The position numbers and the translations under genes are program-made. DNA of 35,516 bases from Lentisphaeria bacterium (GTDB lineage: Bacteria; Verrucomicrobiota; Lentisphaeria; Victivallales; Victivallaceae): positions 1 to 35,516 of the forward strand of contig JAFTUS010000167.1 of NCBI GenBank assembly GCA_017466125.1, read 5' to 3'. Shown here piece after piece: positions 24,730 through 30,870 of this stretch. Below the pieces are notes generated by a model. The model saw only the letters and a program-made list of their open reading frames with translations, was not told the origin of the DNA and did no database searches. Within the stretch, counting starts at the first letter, position 1. The number at the start of each line of letters is the position of its first letter.

Positions 24730-27171
24730 ATGAAAAAATTTCTCCTCGCTTTTTCTTATCTGTTACTGGTCTGTCTGACTCCGCTTGCGGGGGCGCCGGT
24801 AATGGAGTTGGAAGTCGATTTTTCCAACCCATCCTGGAAATCGCTCATCAAACCCGCATGGGGGAAATATCCCCGGGTCGAGGGAAATGAACTGGTTTTC
24901 GGGCCGGGATCGTTCTCCGGGATGCCCATTGTCCCCATCGCTCCGGGAAGTGTCATCCATGTGGAGTTTGATGTGCAGAATACCCATATCACTCACGGCG
25001 GAAAAGAGGGCTGGAAAACGGCCGCTGTCCAGATGGCATTTTTCTCCGGCAACAAGGAGGTCGGGCATACCGACCTGTACAACAGCGGGAAACCCACCAA
25101 CGGCAAAAAACATGTGACTTACTCCATCCCGTGCAAAAACACCGGTTTCCGGCTTGCGTTCGGCAGCTATGGCAGAGATGGAGAATTCCGCATTTCCAAC
25201 ATAAAGATCAAAGTGGAGGTCCCCGGAAAAGATTTGGAACGGGACGGCTCTTTTTTCGGTATGTTCGGAATCAACGACTGGTTTATCCATCGGGAAAAAA
25301 GTGACTGGGACAAGCTGCCGCTGGGCGGCAAAAATAATATCCGGGTCGTCAAAAATATATTTCCTTCCCGGGGCGGTACGCTCGAGATCAAAGACGGCGG
25401 TACCGTTGTCAGTCAGATATTTCCCTATAACGGGGAAGGACTCATCGTCGGCGCCTGGTACGCCCAGAAAAATATAAAACGCAAGGCCGGTGCGCCTCCA
25501 TGGGCAAATGCCGGGATCCAGCTGGTCTATCTGGATGAAAAGGGCAAGTATCTGGGGCATCGGGATATTACGGCCTCGCTGCTGGAGGGCGACCGTCCGT
25601 GGGAATATCATCAGTGGGTCTATGCTCCGGGGACTTTGAGCCGCCGGGTAAAAGGCATCCAGCTCTGGCTGCGGATCTGGGGCGGCAACACCGGAACAGC
25701 ATGGTTCGATGATTTTTCGGTCATCATCCAGGGGAAGAGCGAGGCGCGCAATTACAATTCCAAGGCCGGGACGCTCAAACTTTCCGTTGCGGAAAATGCT
25801 CCTCAACTTCCGAAGATCTGGAACGGGATCGATCTTGCCAATGCCCGTCAGACCGATCACTACCGTGTTTACGATGCCATCGCCCGGCTGAAACGGGAAG
25901 GGGGCATTGAGTATTTGCGTCTCCGGGAATTCATGGCCGCTCCGATTTCTGCCAAAGGGGTCAGGCCGGATGGTTCCATCGTGCATGACTTTGGCAAAGT
26001 CGATCACTATCTCGACCGGCTGGTTTTCGACTTGGATCTGAAACTGGTCCCGACCATCCAGACCGTGCCGCCCTTTCTGCAGGAAAAAGGGCAACCCCAT
26101 ATCCCGAAAGATTACGGGATCTGGAAAAAGTGTGTCAAAGGTCTGGTGCATCACTGGATCGCCCGGTATGGCAAAGAACGGGTCTCTGAGTGGATCTTTG
26201 AGTGCTGGAATGAACCCGGTTCTGATTTCTTCAAGGGGACCGATGCGCAGTTCTGCAGGATTTTCGTCACCTATCTGCAGGCGTTGACCGAAGTGGAAAA
26301 AGAAGCCGGTATCAAGCTGCGTATCGGGACGCCTTCCTGCGCAATGCGGGAACTGCTTTCGCTGTGCATGGCCGAAGCGCAGAAAGCCGGTCTGGATAAA
26401 GCTGTTACCGATGCCAGCACCCATATTTACGGCGGGTATGCCGGTAGTCTTGCGCTCTTTCCCGAAGGGATCAAAAAGCTCCGCCGGCAAATGGCACCTC
26501 ACTCCGGAAAAGATATCCCTGTCCATATTACCGAGTACAGCGGTTCGGCAATGGCCACGCCGCATCATGATTCGCAGGTCGGGGCGGCATCTTTTGTCAA
26601 GATCAACCGGATGATGCTGGATATGGGCGTGACCCGTTCCTATTATTACAGTGTGATCGATCAGCCCTATCTGAATCTGGATCGCCACTATACCGGAGAT
26701 CACGGCATGTTCATGCACTACGGCCCTGTTCCCAAAGCCGTGTTCAATGCGCTGGTCTGTCTGAACAAACTCTCCGGGAAACGGATGACCGTTACCGCTT
26801 CCAGTGAGCCGTTTGATGCGATCGCCGCCGTGGCGGATGATGGTACGGTGCGGGTCGTGGTCACGACCTTCAGCGAGGAAGAGACCGATCTGATCAAAAA
26901 AGTCCCGGTGACGCTTGAGATCGATTGGAAGAAGGACGAAATGCCCCACATTGCGGAAATCATCTATGTCGATTCGGCCCGGGGCAACGGTTATGTGGCA
27001 TTTCTGAAGGCCGGAAAGCCGAAATTCAAGGAAAATCCGGATACGTCAGCCTACTTCAGAGCTGCGGAAATGAAAACGGAAAAACTCCCGGCATGCCGGA
27101 TCGGAAACGGCAAATTGACCGTCACTGTGGAGATGGAACTCAACAGTATATCTTATATTACATTAAAGTAA
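24730..27171 (+). CDS. Secreted GH39-like glycoside hydrolase with CBM-like domains
   Basis: The 813-aa product has a signal peptide (1-22). Two beta-sandwich, CBM-like regions follow (about 25-165 and 175-335, the second ending in GTAWFDDFSVIIQG). A GH-A TIM barrel spans about 360-690. Glu495 in ECWNEPG is the acid/base and Glu602 in HITEYSG the nucleophile. The C-terminal beta domain (about 700-813) is typical of GH39. The nearest described activities are beta-xylosidase and iduronidase-type, but the substrate is not determined. AAGGAGA precedes the start. It is cotranscribed with two pseudopilins upstream. Confidence 0.85.
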   Translation: MKKFLLAFSYLLLVCLTPLAGAPVMELEVDFSNPSWKSLIKPAWGKYPRVEGNELVFGPGSFSGMPIVPIAPGSVIHVEFDVQNTHITHGGKEGWKTAAVQMAFFSGNKEVGHTDLYNSGKPTNGKKHVTYSIPCKNTGFRLAFGSYGRDGEFRISNIKIKVEVPGKDLERDGSFFGMFGINDWFIHREKSDWDKLPLGGKNNIRVVKNIFPSRGGTLEIKDGGTVVSQIFPYNGEGLIVGAWYAQKNIKRKAGAPPWANAGIQLVYLDEKGKYLGHRDITASLLEGDRPWEYHQWVYAPGTLSRRVKGIQLWLRIWGGNTGTAWFDDFSVIIQGKSEARNYNSKAGTLKLSVAENAPQLPKIWNGIDLANARQTDHYRVYDAIARLKREGGIEYLRLREFMAAPISAKGVRPDGSIVHDFGKVDHYLDRLVFDLDLKLVPTIQTVPPFLQEKGQPHIPKDYGIWKKCVKGLVHHWIARYGKERVSEWIFECWNEPGSDFFKGTDAQFCRIFVTYLQALTEVEKEAGIKLRIGTPSCAMRELLSLCMAEAQKAGLDKAVTDASTHIYGGYAGSLALFPEGIKKLRRQMAPHSGKDIPVHITEYSGSAMATPHHDSQVGAASFVKINRMMLDMGVTRSYYYSVIDQPYLNLDRHYTGDHGMFMHYGPVPKAVFNALVCLNKLSGKRMTVTASSEPFDAIAAVADDGTVRVVVTTFSEEETDLIKKVPVTLEIDWKKDEMPHIAEIIYVDSARGNGYVAFLKAGKPKFKENPDTSAYFRAAEMKTEKLPACRIGNGKLTVTVEMELNSISYITLK

Positions 27172-27177
27172 AAGGAA

Positions 27178-27248
27178 ACGTCCAAAATCCGTATTTTGCC
27201 GTTTGTACGATGCTTTTCAAACATGCGTCGTACTCTCCGGCTGGACGT
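27178..27248 (+). other. Two-tier stem structure between hydrolase and isomerase genes
   Basis: In the 114-base gap, an outer stem ACGTCC (27178-27183) / GGACGT (27243-27248) encloses a 9-bp inner stem GTACGATGC (27205-27213) / GCGTCGTAC (27225-27233, one G-T pair). It could be a processing site or partial terminator within the operon. There is no T-tract. Confidence 0.4.
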
Positions 27249-27285
27249 CTCAAATCGTTTCTGCAAAAAATAAGGTCAGATAGCA

Positions 27286-28161
27286 ATGGAAACAAAATTG
27301 TCATGGTCATTCCCATGGTTTTCGCCGGATCGGGACGAACGGGTGCGGCGGCTTGATGTCATCGCAGATGCCGGGATACGGAAATTGGTCTTGCCCGGTG
27401 AGTTTCTGCAATGGTCGCTGTTTGATCCCCGCTATTTCCTGGAGAGCATGGCGGAGTTCCGGGAACGGGCTTTGATCCCTCATGATGCGCATGCCGTCTG
27501 GGGAGACTGGAGCGATCCGGCACTGCCGGTGGAAACGTTCCGTCCGTGGATGATCGCACGACATGCGGCCCTCCTGGCCATGCTCGGCGGCGAGGGGGTG
27601 AAAACACTGACATTCCACGCCGGGAATACCTATCCGCAGATCTACGGGGAGTATCCGCTGGAACACTACCGCCGGATGCTGACCGCAAGTCTGGAGGTGC
27701 TGCTGCCGGAAGCGGAACGATACAATGTGGTTCTCGCTCTTGAAAACTCCTGGACTCCGCTGTGCCATTCCCGGCACCTTGTCGATATTGCCGGGGCGTT
27801 TCATTCCCCCTGGCTGGGGCTTTGTTATGACTCCGGTCACGGGCATCTGATGGAACAGGGACGGGAGCTGCCCAATATCGTCCCGGAATATTGGCAGATG
27901 ATCGGAGCGGAGGTGGAGTGGGAAGCCGGACTGATCGAGAAATTCCGGCCATTGCTGGTGACCTGCCATCTCCATGATAATCATGGCGTCACAGACAGTC
28001 ATCTGCTGCCGGGGCAGGGGAGTGTGGACTGGGGGAGGATCCGGAGAAATCTTGCCGATGCTCCCCGGCTTATCTCCATTCAAACCGAAACGGCAATGCC
28101 GGAAGTGACGGCCGAAAGAGCCGTTGAGCTGAAAAAATGCTTTGAAACCTTGTTTTTATAA
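27286..28161 (+). CDS. Sugar phosphate isomerase/epimerase-like TIM-barrel protein
   Basis: A 291-aa protein of the xylose-isomerase-like / AP endonuclease 2 superfamily. Metal-ligand motifs are in the expected order: TFHAGNTYPQ, LALENSW, GLCYDSGHGHLM, CHLHDNHG and, near the end, ISIQTE. It would interconvert a ketose and its epimer or isomer, or process the oxidoreductase's product. The start has AAGG about ten bases upstream. It is the last gene of the carbohydrate operon. About 120 bases of AT-rich sequence separate it from the tRNA genes. Confidence 0.85.
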   Translation: METKLSWSFPWFSPDRDERVRRLDVIADAGIRKLVLPGEFLQWSLFDPRYFLESMAEFRERALIPHDAHAVWGDWSDPALPVETFRPWMIARHAALLAMLGGEGVKTLTFHAGNTYPQIYGEYPLEHYRRMLTASLEVLLPEAERYNVVLALENSWTPLCHSRHLVDIAGAFHSPWLGLCYDSGHGHLMEQGRELPNIVPEYWQMIGAEVEWEAGLIEKFRPLLVTCHLHDNHGVTDSHLLPGQGSVDWGRIRRNLADAPRLISIQTETAMPEVTAERAVELKKCFETLFL

Positions 28162-28210
28162 AAAAAACGTATTTTTTGAAGAAAAAATCAAAAAAAATTA
28201 CTTTTTCGAT

Positions 28211-28238
28211 TTGCAAAGTGAAAAAAATGGCATATATT
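28211..28238 (+). promoter_or_regulatory. tRNA promoter
   Basis: TTGCAA (28211-28216), 16 bp, TATATT (28233-28238), about 44 bases before the tRNA-Leu 5' end. Confidence 0.65.
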
Positions 28239-28281
28239 AAGAGACATGTCAGCAGAAATGTTGATTACAAAAGCGAATTGT

Positions 28282-28366
28282 GCTCGGGTGGCGGAATTGG
28301 CAGACGCGTATGGTTGAGGTCCATATGGTGTAAACCTTGGGGGTTCAAGTCCCCCCTCGAGTACCA
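28282..28366 (+). tRNA. tRNA-Leu(GAG)
   Basis: An 85-base tRNA with encoded CCA. The acceptor arm GCTCGGG pairs fully with CTCGAGT (two G-U pairs). The anticodon stem TATGG / CCATA encloses TTGAGGT with anticodon GAG. The T-arm is GGGGG-TTCAAGT-CCCCC. The gene is intact and has the promoter listed just before. Confidence 0.95.
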
Positions 28367-28387
28367 TCTTTTTTTGTATGGCGTCCG

Positions 28388-28463
28388 GCCTACATAGCTC
28401 AGTTGGTAGAGCACATCCTTGGTAAGGATGAGGTCACCAGTTCGACTCTGGTTATCAGCTCCA
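28388..28463 (+). tRNA. Chimeric tRNA-Thr(GGT)
   Basis: The D-arm, anticodon arm (CATCC / GGATG, anticodon GGT), T-arm and CCA are all good. The acceptor arm fails: 5' GCCTACA against 3' TATCAGC has three mismatches in seven. The 3' arm would pair perfectly with GCTGATA, the form I would expect for a clostridial tRNA-Thr. The 5' arm expects TGTAGGC. The gene therefore joins the 5' part of one tRNA to the 3' part of another somewhere in 28395-28452. As written it is unlikely to be functional. Confidence 0.88.
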
Positions 28464-28501
28464 AAAAATCGAAGCACTTCTTCGGAAGTGCTTTATTTTT
28501 T
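28462..28501 (+). terminator. UUCG-loop terminator, copy 1 of a 40-bp direct repeat
   Basis: A 9-bp stem AAGCACTTC / GAAGTGCTT with a TTCG tetraloop, followed by TTTATTTTTT. It begins at the end of the tRNA CCA. The full 40 bases are identical to 29559-29598. Confidence 0.9.
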
Positions 28502-28507
28502 GTGTTT

Positions 28508-28720
28508 GTGTCCGTAAGGACACAACATCGTTTGTGAGTTTACTCGCAACATCATTTATCCGAAGGATAACATCATTCCGCTTTAGCGGACACAAAACGA
28601 TGTGGCTTCGCCAACGATGTTACACCTTACTGCGTAAACGATGTTTTACCTTCGGTAAAAACGATGTTGCGTCTACGACGCAAATACACGATTGCGTGCG
28701 AGATGTTGCACTTCATGCAA
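28508..28720. repeat. Array of about ten small hairpins with CATCGT/ACGATG spacers
   Basis: Hairpins with 3-5-base loops lie at 28508-28523 (GTGTCC arm, GTAA loop), 28534-28547, 28556-28570, 28577-28590, 28603-28613, 28627-28637, 28644-28660 (TTTTACC, TTC), 28667-28683 (TTGCGTC, TAC), 28687-28698 and 28706-28720. Arms differ from one hairpin to the next but are complementary (only one G-T pair, in the second). The linkers share a core: CATCGT or CATCAT in the first part, then its reverse complement ACGATG from 28597 on, so the array flips orientation between the fourth and fifth hairpins. The last arm supplies the -35 box of the next gene. It is not a CRISPR, since the unique parts are palindromes. 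Confidence 0.92.
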
Positions 28721-28734
28721 ATATATGGTATAAT
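28706..28734 (+). promoter_or_regulatory. Promoter of the four-helix-bundle gene
   Basis: TTGCAC (28706-28711), 17 bp, TATAAT (28729-28734). The -35 box is inside the last hairpin of the array. Confidence 0.75.
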
Positions 28735-28759
28735 CAATATTGCAAGAGAGGTGATAGCA

Positions 28760-29116
28760 ATGAAAGAAGACAAACTTTCTGATTTATCTATGCAATTATC
28801 TGTTGATGTTTTGAAATTGACAAAAGAATTAAGGTTAAAACACGAAATTGTTATTTCAAATCAGATTGGCAGAAGTGCAACGAGTGTTTGTGCTAATATC
28901 GCAGAAAGTAAATATGGTCATAGTCGTGCTGATTTTATTGCTAAACTCGAGATTGCGTTGAAAGAAGCTAATGAAACAGGTAAATGGCTTGAAATGCTTT
29001 TGAAATCGGACTATATTGATAAAGCAACCTATAAATCTATTGGTAAGACTTGCTCGACAATTCGCATATTATTGATTGCTTCAATTAAAACTGCAAAAAG
29101 TAAATTGAACAAATAG
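28760..29116 (+). CDS. Four-helix-bundle protein (S23/IVS, bAvd-like)
   Basis: A 118-aa protein of the family found in 23S rRNA intervening sequences and, in relatives, as the Avd accessory of diversity-generating retroelements. The conserved middle is recognisable: SNQIGRSATSVCANIAESKYGHS, then DFIAKLEIALKEANETGKWL. All predicted secondary structure is helical. The start at 28760 has AGAGGTG about seven bases upstream. The gene is very AT-rich compared with folT and folC downstream. It follows a small-hairpin array directly and is bounded by 40-bp direct repeats. No reverse transcriptase is nearby. Its role is not known; nucleic-acid binding is likely from the family. Confidence 0.88.
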   Translation: MKEDKLSDLSMQLSVDVLKLTKELRLKHEIVISNQIGRSATSVCANIAESKYGHSRADFIAKLEIALKEANETGKWLEMLLKSDYIDKATYKSIGKTCSTIRILLIASIKTAKSKLNK

Positions 29117-29133
29117 TGCAATGAGGCAACTTT

Positions 29134-29517
29134 ATGAAATTATTTAATTCTTTCAAATCAAACAAAGAACTCATTATCAAAACGGAATTTGTAAATGTTT
29201 ATTCTGTAAAATGTGATAAAAAAGAATATACAATTATTATTCCAAGAAAAGTTGCTAACAAACATACAATTATTCACTTTATAGATAATACTATTTGTTG
29301 GGAACAAGTTCCTCGCTTTTGGAGATTGGCAGGTAGACGATACGGTGATAAAATTCCGATATACAAATTCGACGGAAAAATTTTGAACACAATATTTGTT
29401 CTCAAAGGAAATCCCGGCGGTGACGAGGGATTAGATAATGGTATTTTTAGAAGTTCTAAAAAATATGATGAAAATTATGTGAATTGTATAAGCTATATGA
29501 AGTTCAAAGGAATGTAA
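29134..29517 (+). CDS. Unknown protein in the hairpin-array cassette
   Basis: I do not recognise this 127-aa product. It is Lys/Ile/Asn-rich, has no signal peptide or membrane helix, and seems to be mainly beta-strand (KEYTIIIPRKV, HTIIHFIDNTICW). A Gly-rich stretch GNPGGDEG lies near residue 95. GAGG lies seven bases before the ATG, and the gap from the four-helix-bundle gene is 17 bases, so the two are cotranscribed. Low GC matches that gene and not folT or folC. It may be part of the same mobile cassette. Confidence 0.65.
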   Translation: MKLFNSFKSNKELIIKTEFVNVYSVKCDKKEYTIIIPRKVANKHTIIHFIDNTICWEQVPRFWRLAGRRYGDKIPIYKFDGKILNTIFVLKGNPGGDEGLDNGIFRSSKKYDENYVNCISYMKFKGM

Positions 29518-29558
29518 AAATCAGGCTTTTAAACTAATTCTTTTTTGGTCCGTAGACT

Positions 29559-29598
29559 CAAAAAATCGAAGCACTTCTTCGGAAGTGCTTTATTTTTT
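29559..29598 (+). terminator. UUCG-loop terminator, copy 2 of the 40-bp direct repeat
   Basis: Forty bases identical to 28462-28501, with a 9-bp stem, TTCG tetraloop and T-tract. It ends the four-helix-bundle unit. The two copies are 1097 bp apart. Confidence 0.92.
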
Positions 29599-29600
29599 TA

Positions 29601-29629
29601 TTGTACTTCTAAGTATTTTGTGTTATAAT
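29601..29629 (+). promoter_or_regulatory. Promoter of the Lrp/AsnC gene
   Basis: TTGTAC (29601-29606), 17 bp, TATAAT (29624-29629), starting three bases after the terminator repeat. Confidence 0.75.
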
Positions 29630-29666
29630 CAAAGAAAAATGCTTTAAACTTTTCGGAGGTTATATA

Positions 29667-30104
29667 ATGGATAGTATAGATTTCAAAATACTCGAATGCC
29701 TGAAGGTAAATTCACGTATGAACGCTACGGCAATCGGGGAGAGAATAAACCTTTCTACGTCGGCGGTTCTTGAAAGAATAAAGAAGCTTGAAGCGTCAAA
29801 CGTTATTGTGAAGTATACTACTGTTATCGACAGCGAAAAGATAGGGAAGGGAATTACCGTTTTCCTGTCAGTAAGCCTTGAGCATCCCAAGTTTGACGAG
29901 AACTTCAGAGCACAAGTCATGGAAAATGAAGAAATAGTGGAATGCCACTACGTGACGGGCGACTATGACTATATGCTCAAATGCACAACTGCTTCAAGTA
30001 AAACCCTTGAACAGCTTCTCAATTTTGTGAAGAGCATCAACGGCGTCAGCCACACCAAAACTCTTGTGGTAATGCGCACCACAAAAAATGAATTTACGTA
30101 CTGA
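29667..30104 (+). CDS. Lrp/AsnC-family transcription regulator
   Basis: A 145-aa protein with an N-terminal helix-turn-helix (DFKILECLKVNSRMNATAIG, then LSTSAVLERIKKLE) and the RAM/AsnC ligand-binding domain (VECHYVTGDYDYMLKC, and the C-terminal strand TKTLVVMRTTK). The length is normal for single Lrp-type regulators that sense amino acids. The start has a strong CGGAGG site. It has its own promoter and is followed by the folate riboswitch unit, to which it has no evident link. Confidence 0.93.
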   Translation: MDSIDFKILECLKVNSRMNATAIGERINLSTSAVLERIKKLEASNVIVKYTTVIDSEKIGKGITVFLSVSLEHPKFDENFRAQVMENEEIVECHYVTGDYDYMLKCTTASSKTLEQLLNFVKSINGVSHTKTLVVMRTTKNEFTY

Positions 30105-30145
30105 TTATATTGACAAAATTATACTCTTGTGATATATTATCTCTT

Positions 30146-30261
30146 GCAGAGTAGAGTTAACTGCGTTAGCAAAATTAAATTTGCTTACAGTGCTTATCGG
30201 ACGGGGAGTTGCCGATTTGACGAAGGGTACGCCTGCGGTAGTTTAACTCGCATCCCGCTGC
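30146..30261 (+). promoter_or_regulatory. Tetrahydrofolate (THF) riboswitch
   Basis: The conserved THF aptamer elements appear in order: a GCAG closing arm with AGAGTAG, then TGCGTTA, AGTGC, CGGACGGGGAGTTGCCG, GACGAAGGGT, CGCCTGCGG and a closing CATCCCGCTGC. The P1 arms GCAG (30146-30149) and CTGC (30258-30261) pair. Its place before a folate ECF transporter gene is the classic context of this riboswitch in Clostridia. Confidence 0.92.
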
Positions 30262-30276
30262 TACAATTAAGAGAAC

Positions 30277-30327
30277 AATACCTCCTAATGGTAGCATATT
30301 ATTATTTTGCTCCATAAAGGAGGTATT
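30277..30327 (+). promoter_or_regulatory. Riboswitch expression platform sequestering the folT ribosome site
   Basis: AATACCTCC (30277-30285) is fully complementary to GGAGGTATT (30319-30327), which is the folT ribosome site. When paired, translation start at 30332 is blocked, and the following T-run could also end transcription. It supports OFF control by folate. Confidence 0.8.
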
Positions 30328-30331
30328 TTTT

Positions 30332-30853
30332 ATGGATAAAAAACTGAGTGCAAAAGCCTTGACAACCTGTGCCATTCTTGTGGCAATGAGCGTGATTATC
30401 GGTATTTTTTGCAAAAACTTCATGAACTTCGGTGGAGGGCTGTTCAGAGTCACATTTGAAAATCTGCCTATCATCTTATCGGGTATCCTTTTCGGGCCCC
30501 TAGTGGGAGGCTTTGTGGGTGTTGCTACCGACTTTATCAGCTATTTTCTGTCGGCACAGATTTATCCCCCAAACCTTATCGTCACCCTCGGCGCCGCCTC
30601 TATCGGCGTGGTGTCGGGTATAGTGTCAAGAACTGTGGCGAAGAAAAGAGGATTTTTGCAGATTATTCTCTGTGAGATATCGGCGCACGCTATAGGCTCT
30701 CTTATAATCAAATCTATCGGACTTTACACCTTCTACGGCATAGCGGTGCTTTGGAGAATTCCCCTTTACACCGTTATAGTTGCAGTTGAAACGGCGGTTA
30801 TATGCTTGCTTTATAAGAACACTAATTTCAGAAATACTTTTCTCAACCGCTGA
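30332..30853 (+). CDS. folT: Folate ECF transporter S component
   Basis: The membrane substrate-binding subunit for folate uptake by an energy-coupling-factor transporter. The 173-aa product has about six hydrophobic helices, with the family's early ILVAMSVIIGIF segment and FRVTFENLPIILSGILFGPLVGGFVGVATDFI, a typical S-component N-terminal half. The energising ATPases and EcfT are not here, as in group II ECF systems. It is controlled by the THF riboswitch, and folC follows 17 bases later, so uptake and polyglutamylation are coupled. Confidence 0.92.
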   Translation: MDKKLSAKALTTCAILVAMSVIIGIFCKNFMNFGGGLFRVTFENLPIILSGILFGPLVGGFVGVATDFISYFLSAQIYPPNLIVTLGAASIGVVSGIVSRTVAKKRGFLQIILCEISAHAIGSLIIKSIGLYTFYGIAVLWRIPLYTVIVAVETAVICLLYKNTNFRNTFLNR

Positions 30854-30870
30854 GAATTTTGGAGGCTATT

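Noticed and set aside
24763-26949. A 728-codon open frame on the minus strand
   Set aside because: It runs antisense through the GH39-like gene, whose signal peptide, catalytic motifs and ribosome site are clear. The long frame is a by-product of codon bias.
28388-28463. Integrase attachment site of a genomic island
   Set aside because: No integrase lies on either side, and integration usually leaves a pairing acceptor stem. A misjoin explains more.
28508-28720. CRISPR array or diversity-generating retroelement
   Set aside because: Spacers are hairpins with short linkers. No reverse transcriptase or template/variable repeat pair is visible nearby, although the Avd-like protein invited the idea.
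29541-29565. Remnant tRNA 3' end before the second terminator copy
   Set aside because: GGTCCGTAGACTC vaguely resembles a tRNA end, but no T-arm or CCA is present.
30129-30317. A 62-codon open frame before folT
   Set aside because: It is the THF riboswitch sequence read as codons.
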